Source: Euptelea pleiosperma
Lineage: Eukaryota > Streptophyta > Magnoliopsida > Ranunculales > Eupteleaceae
Length of the DNA stretch: 64,000 nucleotides
NCBI GenBank assembly: GCA_035048495.1
Contig: CM068544.1
Location: forward strand, 12,952,138 to 13,016,137
Direction of reading: 5' to 3'
The position numbers were made by a program, and so were the translations under genes. This document shows positions 55,621-64,000 of the stretch, piece by piece. A model generated the notes under the pieces. The model saw only the letters and a list, made by a program, of their open reading frames with translations. It was not told the origin of the DNA and did no database searches. Each line of letters opens with the position of its first letter. Positions within the stretch are counted from its first letter, which is position 1.

Positions 55621-57454
55621 CTCGGGTGTTCGGGAGTGCGAAAAAGGACGTAAAGACGGAATTGGAAAGTTGCTGAAGCGAAAAGCTGCTCAATTTGGCC
55701 AGCCCGACCTTTTCGGGAAACTTTCTATTTTTTGTTTTTGTTGATTTTTAGCAGTTTTTAAATTACTATTTTTAATGCCTCGGAAGGCCGAGTGCAATTT
55801 GTAATAATTTAGGAATTTTACTGCTTTCCATATAACTGCTAGATCTTGTCCTAGGGTTTTTTAGAAACCCTAGATTAAGTGGAAATTACCAAAAAAAAAA
55901 ATTAAAAAATCAAAATTCAAAAAAATTAGGGTTTTATATTCTGCAGATTTTTAGAAATCACCAATCAAGGATTTGCGATTTTTGGAAAGATTCCAAAATC
56001 TTGAAACTCTGCTTAATTAGGGTTTCCCCTCTTAGAAGTTTCCTCTTTAGAAGAATTTCTATCTTTAGAAATCTTCCGAATTTGGAAAAGTCTGCAAAAG
56101 GAAACATCCCAAATCTAGCAGAATTTCAATTTTGGGAAATTTCCCAAAATTATAAGGGATCTCGCAATCAAATCTTTCTTGGAAGATCTCCACAGTTCGG
56201 GAAACTTTCCAATCTAGGTATTTTCCAATCTGGGAATTCCTAAATTTTAACCCATCTCGAATTTGGAAACTCATTCAAAAACTTGCCTAAATTCAGTGCT
56301 TGTTCAGTGAACCCTAAAAAGGCAAGGATCTTCCAAATAGAATCCCACATACCTAGACCGTGCGATCTAACTGTTTCTGCAGGAACACGATCCAGTGTGG
56401 GTAGAGAGCGAAAGCTCAAAGAGGTGGAGTCGGGCCCAAGCCCATTAGGATACCCCTCTCTAACCCACGGAGGAGACCCCGTGGCGTGGCCCACGGGAGG
56501 TAAGTCTCTATCCTCGCCTTGAGTGCGATACAGAGCATATTGGGTGCATCATTGCCGCTTGTCTATTTGTTTTCTAGCAACAACTTATTCGACTTGCGTG
56601 GCGTGGCCGTTAATCAATCAACTCTAAGAGAGCAGACCCAGCTCCAAATTGAAACTGGTGGGATTTCATCACCCACCTTATCATTCCAGCTGAAATTGAT
56701 CCCCAGGATCCATCTATAATAAAAAGAATCAAGAACTAGAGCCAATTAGCCCGGTGTTCGAGGAAAAATCCACACAAAGCGAACCCGCTTAACATCCAAT
56801 CGAAATAAGACCACGAGCGCGGGTCCCTGTTGTCTAACACACCCATAAGTCCCTGCTACTCAAGTACACTGAGCTCGACGTGGCATCTTGGACTATTCGG
56901 CGATTAGTTGCGTGTGGACTAGGAACACGCATCAACCCTAGCTTAACCCGAGGGAACACTCTTCTTATCCACTTGACCAATCCGGTTAGTCTGGGACGTA
57001 CTTAAGTCAGCCATTGTGCCGCACGTCTGTCTAGGCTTCGGATTGCCTTGTTGTTAACTAGAGTTAGTACTAAAGGATTCGCTCTGAAGAGTGTAGCCTG
57101 GTGAGAACCTCTGAGTACAAAACAGTTAGTCCGGCGGTTAAAAGATAAACCAGTGGTCCGCCCACTGTCATAATCTACTCTAGCCCCAAAACTAACAAAG
57201 ATAATTCCTAAAATATATCCTGAGTGCTTAGAATAGGATTATCTGTGCTTGGTGTGCATCATTTAGGATATTGTTCCTCTCTGGCAACTTTTTGCCAAGT
57301 ATAGAGCTTGCCTCATTCGCGTATGCCCGGTTGGACTCGCCCGAACAAGCGCTTGATTCGATCTGAGAATCACGTCCCTACAGTGGATCCTCCACTGAAT
57401 TCTTCCCCATCTCTTGCCCCACCCGCCTCCCCCAGTACTACTACCTTTGTAGTC
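55621..57454 (+). other. 5' leader of the plus-strand Athila
   Basis: A 1.8-kb untranslated region. A CCCGTGG / CCACGGG hairpin (56480-56497) is directly followed by GAG|GTAAGT (GT at 56500-56501), a strong splice-donor match also present in the two non-autonomous-type copies. No protein is encoded. Confidence 0.7.
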
Positions 57455-59959
57455 ATGGCAGTCGAACGACCTCTTATCGAGACGTTCGCTCCTATCTCTG
57501 CCAATCCGCCCACTTGCATTGTTCTCCCACCTACTACGGCGGTACAGTTTGAGATCAGACCGCAGACGATCCAAATGCTGCCTACCTTTCGTGGTCTCCC
57601 AAGAGAAGACCCTTATTCCCATATTAAGGAATTCCAACATGTCATCCTACTTTTCAAGAATCAGAACCTTGATGATGACAATGTCCGTTTGCGAGTTTTT
57701 CCATTCTCGCTCAAAGACCGAGCCTCAGATTGGCTCTACTCCTTACCCGCTGATTCAATCAGCAGTTGGAAAGAATTGGTGGGCAAATTCATGTCTAAAT
57801 TCTACCCCATGACTCGGACCAACCAAATGAAGCAACTCATTCAGGACTTTAGACAGAAGTCCGATGAGAAATTTTTTGAAGCATGGGATAGATTCCAAGA
57901 CTACCTGACTAAGTGTCCCCACCATAGCATCGATAAGGGCAATCTTGTCCATGTCTTCTATAAGGGACTTACTGATGAGTCCCGGACCATGGTAGAGTCC
58001 ATGTGCCAAGGAAAATTCCTGCACCAAACTCCGACCGATGCATACAAATTCTTGGGAGAGTTAGGAGAAAACTCTCAACATTGGACGACTGACTCAGAGT
58101 TTAGTCGAACCACTTCGGTCCAAAGGACAACCAAGGGACATGATGCTACAGCTGATACTGAGCTTCGATCAGTCATTCAAGAGTTGAGCAAGTCAGTCTC
58201 GGCACTGGCTGTGTCTGTACAAAAGCCTACTCAACAATCTACCCCAGTCATGCATGTGGGACACGAGAGCCCTATGGAATCCTGCACCCTCTGTCTGCAA
58301 CCCTCCCATACTACTGAGCATTGTCCTTTGAATGAAGGATGGTCTAATCCTCTTCAGGAAGAAGTTTGTGCTTTCAGCACATACAAACCTCCTACTCAGA
58401 ACTCGTATAGTCAATCTTATCATTCGGACATGAGGAACCACCCTAACTTCTCTTGGAGGCCTCAGTCTACTCAACCACAAGCTCAACCTCCGCGTCAGCC
58501 TCAGGGCATGTATCCTCCTGGGTTCAATCAACCCAATAGGCAATTCAATCAGGGACAATACCAGCAGAATCCGTACCCATCTACTCAGAACCAGCAGTTC
58601 CAACAGGGTCAATACTCTGGACAACAGAGCACATTTCAGAATCAGCAAAGAGTTCCCCAGAACTTTCAGAACCAACAGATTGTCCCAACTAATTCTTCCG
58701 CCTATAACTATAATGCCCCGATGAGCTCGAGTCGCGAATTGGTGCCTCAGCTCCCATTAGCTGCTCCCCAACAGTCGCTCCCCAAATCTGGTATCGAAGA
58801 CCTTCTAGCTCAACTCATTACTCAGCAACAACAATCTATGCAACGCCTAGAGCAACAGCAACAGCAATCCATGCTTCGTCTAGAGCAACGTCTAGGTAAC
58901 TTGGAAGCTGAGAAGGCTAAGGGGATCTTTCCTAGCCAACCCATTGCCAACCCTAAAGGAAATGCCAAAGGGCCAGTATATGAGATCGGATCCCAATCTC
59001 AAAGCCAGAATGAGAATTGTCAAGGGGAGGTGCAAGCTGTAACCACCCTACGATCTGGAAAAACTGTGGACATGGGAGTCCAACCACCACCGGTGCCATC
59101 TCCGGCACCCATCACTCGCACAGAGGAAACTAGTCCTAATCCTACCTCTGCTTCTTCTACATCTGCACCAACATCAGATATCTCTGTGCAGAAATCTAAG
59201 GCTAAAGACAAATCCATTTGTCGAGTAAAGCCTCCTTTCCCGGACAGACTTGTCCAAGATAAGCGGGATCAGCAATTCTCTGAGATCTTAGATGTCTTTA
59301 AAGACGTCCAGATCAATATCCCATTCCTTTCTGCTATCAAGCAAATCCCCTCCTATGCCAAATTCCTCAAGGACTTGTGCACAGTTAAGCGGCGTACGCA
59401 TGTACCCAAAGCTGCCTTCTTGGCCGAAAAAGCTACCGCGTTCATTCAACGCAACAGTGTGATCAAACACAAGGATCCAGGTAGCCCAACTGTCCAATGT
59501 GAAATTGGCGACAACTTTAGCTGCACTGCCTTGCTAGATTTAGGGGCTAGCGTTAACCTCATACCATTCTCGGTATATCAGCAGTTAGGACTGAAAGATA
59601 TGAAGCCTACCAATGTCACCCTGAAATTGGCTGATCAGTCCATCAAAATTCCAAGAGGAATCATTGAAGATGTCCTAGTAAAAGTCGCTGACTTTTATTA
59701 TCCTGTGGACTTTATCATTCTAGACACCGAGCCGTGTCAGGATAACCGCATTCCGGTCATCTTAGGGCGTCCATTCCTTGCCACCGCGAACGCACACATC
59801 GGTTGCCAGGACGGAAACATGTCCATTGCTTTCGGTAACCTCAAAGCTGAGGTCAACATCTTTCGTTTAATGCAACAAGATGCCGATCGCGAAGTGACCG
59901 ATGAAATGTGTGCCGTTGAGAGTCTAATCCCGGACTCCACCGAAGATATTCTTAAGTAG
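57455..59959 (+). pseudogene. Athila gag and protease (plus copy)
   Basis: Start placed at 57455 (MAVERPLIETF) and not at the upstream in-frame Met 57308, because the homologous non-autonomous ORF begins at the same point. The capsid-type Retrotrans_gag region covers residues about 42-210 (LPTFRGLPREDPY ... GENSQHW). The zinc knuckle CTLCLQPSHTTEHC is at about 277-290. A Gln-rich spacer and a coiled coil (QQQQSMQRLEQ) follow, then the aspartic protease with the catalytic Asp in LLDLGAS (codon at 59537) and ILGRPFLATA. The frame continues into pol but meets TAG at 59957-59959, where the minus copy has CAG. Otherwise it is intact. Confidence 0.88.
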
Positions 59960-61156
59960 TGTCTAGAACACTTTGGAGCTGACTTTGCAACAGAGTCAGC
60001 CATTTCTGATCTCAATGATCTTTTGGAAACTGCTCCATTGCTAGAGATCCCCGCTCCACTCATCGAGTTCGAGCCTCTGATAACCATGGCCAGAGAACCC
60101 ATCCTTCCTTTACCAACTGAAGTCAAACCTCTTCAATCCGTGTCTTCTGTGACATCTATTTCTACTCCATCTGCTCCAATATTGGAGCTTAAGCCTCTTC
60201 CCACAGATCTTTCCTATGCCTATCTTGGTCCTAAGGAAACCTACCCTGTCATTATTGCTTCCGCTTTGTCTGAGAGTGAACGTAAAAAACTTCTCGAGCT
60301 GCTCAACGAGCACAAATCTGCGATAGGTTGGACTATAGATGATATTCGAGGCATAGACCCCTCGGTGTGCCAACATCACATCTATCTCGAGGATGAATCC
60401 AAAACCTCTCGAGAACACCAGAGGAGGTTGAACCCCGTCTTGAAGGATGTAGTCCGGGACGAGGTCCTTAAACTGTTAGATGCGGGTATCATTTACCCCA
60501 TCTCCGATAGCAAATGGGTGAGTCCTATTCATGTCGTCCCTAAAAAGGCAGGATTCACAGTTGTGGAAAATGAGAACAAAGAAATGGTCACCCAGCGCCT
60601 GAAGAAAGGGTGGAGAGTCTGCATCGATTATTGACGACTCAACACCAACACTAGGAAGGACCATTTTCCTTTACCCTTCATAGACCAAATGTTGGAGAGA
60701 CTAGCAGGTCACTCCTATTACTGCTTCCTCGATGGTTACTCAGGGTATAATCAAATACCCATCGCCCCTGAGGATCATGAGAAGACAACTTTCACCTGTC
60801 CCTTTGGCACTTTTGCCTACAAGCGCATGCCCTTTGGCCTCTGCAATGCACCCGCGACCTTTCAGAGGTGTATGATGAGTATATTCTCTGACATGGTGGA
60901 AAAATTCCTCGAAGTCTTTATGGACGACTTCTCAGTTTTTGGGTCATCCTTTGATGACTGTCTGAACCATCTAGGGCTGGTACTTCAACGCTGTCAGGAC
61001 AAGCGACTTGTCCTCAATTGGGAGAAATGCCACTTCATGGTGAAGAAGGGCATTGTTCTGGGACATGTCATTTCCCATCAGGGCATTGAGGTCGACAAAG
61101 CTAAAATCGATATCATCTCGACCTTGCCCATTCCTAAGTCCGTGCGTGACATCTGA
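59960..61156 (+). pseudogene. Athila reverse transcriptase (plus copy)
   Basis: Same frame as gag. It includes the protease-RT linker, the RT fingers (HQRRLNPVLKDVVRDEV, WVSPIHVVPKKAG), KRMPFGLCNAPATFQ and the catalytic FMDD. Two stops interrupt it: TGA at 60632-60634 within CIDY-RLNTN and TGA at 61154-61156 within VRDI-SFLGH. In both places the minus copy has CGA. These are the only defects seen in the domain. RT copies the element RNA into cDNA. Confidence 0.88.
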
Positions 61157-62913
61157 TCCTTTTTGGGACATGGAGGATTCTATAGGCGATTCATCAAGGA
61201 CTTCTCTCAAATCGCTCGACCTCTGTCCCATCTTCTGGCTAAAGATAGTCCTTTCGACTTTAATGCTGACTGTGTCAAGGCATTTGAGCGTCTCAAATCT
61301 GAGCTCACTACTGCGCCCATTATCCGTCCCCCAGACTGGACTCTACCTTTCGAGGTAATGTGCGATGCTTCTGACTACGCATTAGGCGCCGTTCTAGGGC
61401 AGAGAGTTGACAAAAGGTCACACGTGATCTACTACGCGAGCAAAACTCTTAACTCTGCCCAAATGAATTACTCCACCACTGAGAAAGAACTCCTGGCGGT
61501 AGTCTTCGCCCTTGATAAATTTCGTCAGTACCTCTTAGCCACTAAGGTGGTTGTGTACACTGATCATGCAGCCCTTCGTTATCTCATGTCGAAAAAGGAA
61601 ACCAAACCTCGATTAATTCGATGGATTCTCTTACTGCAGGAATTCGACCTTGAGATTAAGGATAAGAAAGGAACTGAGAATGTAGTGGCTGATCACTTGT
61701 CTAGACTGACTTTAGAGTCATCCTTCGACACCCAGCCCATCCCTGAAACCTTTCCAGATGAACAACTGTTCGCCATCTCTGTTAATCCTTGGTATGCTGA
61801 CATTGTCAACTACCTTGTCACCGAAGAAATGCCGTCACACTGGTCAAAACAGGACAAAAGCCAATTCCTAGCAAGAGTTAAGTACTACTCTTGGGATGAC
61901 CCTTATTTGTATAAATACTGTCCGGACCAGATCATTCGTCTCTGTGTCCCTGAGTTGGACCAACTCAGTATCTTGTCCTCTTGTCATGACCAACCTTGTG
62001 GTGGTCATTTCAGTACTAAGAAAACTGCAGAAAAAGTCCTGCAATGCGGATTCTACTGGCCCACATTATTTAAAGATGCCCACATCTACAGCAAAACCTG
62101 TCCTAATTGCCAGCATCTAGGCCGCATCTCCCAGAGGAACATGATGCCCCTCACTCCCATCCAGGTCGATGAAATATTTGACATTTGGGGCATCGACTTC
62201 ATGGGCCCCTTTCCCATTTCCTATGGTTTTGAGTACATTCTCCTTGCGGTAGACTATGTATCCAAATGGATAGAAGCCATTCCCACCAAGACCAATGACC
62301 ACAAAGTGGTGGTCAAATTCCTAAAGGAGTTCATCTTCGCTCGATTCGGTGCCCCTAAGGCCATCATTAGTGATGGGGGCACCCATTTCTGCAATAAGAT
62401 ATTCGAGAACTTAATGAAGAAGTATGGGGTAACCCACAAGGTTGCCCTAGCTTATCATCCGCAGACTAGTGGTCAAGTGGAGGTTTCTAATCGTCAGATC
62501 AAGCAGATCTTGGAGAAGACAGTCAATACCACACGTAAAGACTGGTCTACTCGTCTCACTGATGCTTTATGGGCATACAGAACCGCCTACAAGACCCTAC
62601 TCAATATGTCTCCCTATCGTCTCGTCTTTGGGAAACCCTGTCATCTACCGGTAGAGATTGAACATCGTGCTCTGTGGGCCATTAAGAAGCTCAACTTCGA
62701 CCTCGACTCTGCAGGGGAAGAGCGAAAACTTCAAATGAATGAGTTAGAAGAACTCAGAAATGATGCCTACAACTTGTCCAAGAATTACAAAGCCAAAATG
62801 AAGTGGATACATGACAAGAGCATCCTCAGGAAAGAGTTCCATCCAGGACAGAAGGTCCTTCTTTATAATTCTCGTCTTCATCTCTTCCCTGGAAAACTGA
62901 AATCTAGGTGGAC
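61157..62913 (+). pseudogene. Athila RNase H and integrase, cut by an LTR (plus copy)
   Basis: Open without defects from 61157. RNase H motifs: [41 protein letters not shown]. Integrase: zinc-binding HHCC ([10 protein letters not shown] ... CPNCQHLG), catalytic Asp in WGIDFMGPF and ISDGGTHF, catalytic Glu in [10 protein letters not shown]. At 62913, after LKSRWT, the frame runs into a family LTR. The minus copy continues with [12 protein letters not shown], so about 55 C-terminal residues are lost. The last 39 in-frame residues that follow are LTR sequence. Confidence 0.88.
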
Positions 62914-63873
62914 TGATATTCGCTCAAAAGTGCTTATTTTAAGCAATTATCCTTTTAGCGTTATTGCATTCTCCTACGTAAAATACTCTATTTACCTACT
63001 TTTCTACGTAAGAGTCTCTTCTGTTGCGTAGAACACACTTTTCTGGACGAAATGGTATATTTGCATGCATTAAACACATTTTCGGAAGTCTAGATATTAA
63101 GCCGTTCTGATAAAGTCTCATTACGCGCTTCTTCTGTCGCAGGAAACCCGATGGGACGATTCTCAAGACTTGTGGGCCCAAATCGATCATGAAAGCCCAT
63201 TATCAAAGCTTAAAGAGCCCACATGCTATGACTAGAAGATATGGGCCAAATATGGGCTGAATAAGAGGACCATAAAGTCGGCCCAAAGAACGAAGAGAGC
63301 CGGAGAGCCAATGACCAAGAGACGGACCAAAGCGTTTAAAGCCACATGAGTCAGCAAAGAATGATAGTCGACTCTACTGGAGAAGCGTGAGGATGGTCAC
63401 AGTGAAGAACAGGGTTCCAGACCCTCCGCCAGTGCTTTTTTCCATTTTTTTTGATACTTTTTCTCTCATCTCTCCTTATTCTCTCTCTCTCTTCATCTCT
63501 CGGTCCTCGAATCTACTGACCTAACCCCAGAACTCCTGCCCATCGGCTCTATCTCATCTCCCTTAGCTTTCTGACCGTTGGATCTTCCATCGGACCGTTG
63601 GATCTTCAATCGGACCGTTGGATCTCTCTAGATCCGTCGATCTACCAATCTGAGTCCCAATCAAGTCACCATCCATCCGATCGTCTTCAGAATGCCCGTC
63701 ACATCATCTTGTGAGACGATGGACATTATCAGTCCATGTGGGCCAGTAGCCGGGCCCATCATCATCGACCCGCTGTCCGACCAGTTAGTGGACCCCGCGA
63801 ATTTCAAAAATAATTTTAATTAAATGGGGGGTCCACTAATTGGGGAGATTCCCCATAGAAAAGTAGCATTTTA

Positions 63874-63911
<38 letters not shown>

Positions 63912-64000
63912 TTTTCTTATTTTTTTTATTTTCAAAAATTCCCTATTTCCATTAAAGGAAATAGGGAAGCTTTAAAAGGGGAGAAGAGAGGGTTCGAAAC
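62914..64000 (+). mobile_element. Athila-family LTR nested in integrase, runs off the window
   Basis: It begins TGATATTCGCTC at 62914 after the pentamer TGGAC (62909-62913). It follows the 53065 LTR closely but with clear differences, especially in the first 130 bp, and carries the U3 palindrome at 63941-63966. A long A homopolymer lies at about 63878-63908. It is cut by the window end. It sits inside integrase and has no polypurine tract before it, so a separate insertion is more likely than the 3' LTR of the 53065 element. Confidence 0.75.

Larger units (their letters stand above)
53065..62913 (+). mobile_element. Autonomous-type Athila element (plus), 3' part cut off
   Basis: 5' LTR 53065-55604, primer site 55607-55620, leader 55621-57454, and gag-pol in a single frame 57455-62913. 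It inserted into gag of the minus-strand Athila after the pentamer GGTTG (53060-53064). At 62914 a further family LTR interrupts integrase. Its own 3' end and 3' LTR are expected beyond the window. Confidence 0.88.

Overview
The window is repeat-dense plant nuclear DNA, probably pericentromeric or other heterochromatin of a flowering plant. I recognise no intact host gene. Almost everything that can be identified is a transposable element: Athila-type and Tat/Ogre-type Ty3/gypsy retrotransposons with tRNA-Asp-like primer sites, a Ty1/copia-like solo LTR, a Mutator-like (MULE) region with a Ulp1-type protease pseudogene, a CACTA-type terminus and small MITE/foldback elements. The species cannot be fixed from the sequence.

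Left part (1-17310): about 4 kb of AT-rich DNA without a recognisable gene holds a MITE (2227-2609) and a telomere-like tract (about 3524-3640). A CACTA-like end stops at 4457. It abuts an old, reduced Athila-type element on the minus strand (4458-17310). The LTR of that element contains a solo LTR (11430-16966, TSD ACCCG), which contains another solo LTR (12578-15464, TSD CTGTC).

Middle (17311-26234): a MULE-like region. It has a MURA-type zinc-knuckle fragment on the plus strand and a broken but recognisably spliced gene on the minus strand, with a DUF1985/plant-mobile-domain-like N-terminus, a Glu/Lys-rich coiled coil and a C48 (Ulp1) protease. Five arrays of a 22-bp minisatellite lie in its introns and flanks. 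A copia-like solo LTR interrupts the coiled coil.

Right part (26235-64000): a stack of nested retrotransposons. A Tat/Ogre-like element begins at 26235. Its 5' LTR holds a complete, young, non-autonomous Athila-type element (27688-39703, TSD GACAG) whose only long ORF is a 608-codon gag derivative. Its protease region is cut at 43363 by a plus-strand Athila-family LTR. That LTR is cut at 44339 by a minus-strand autonomous-type Athila, which is cut at 53065 by a plus-strand copy, which is cut at 62914 by one more LTR. The right ends of all these insertions are outside the window.

How they relate: the autonomous-type copies encode gag, protease, RT, RNase H and integrase in one frame. The non-autonomous element shares their LTR ends, primer site and leader, so it was plausibly moved by their proteins. 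Nonsense mutations in the two autonomous-type copies are all C-to-T type changes, as expected in methylated DNA.
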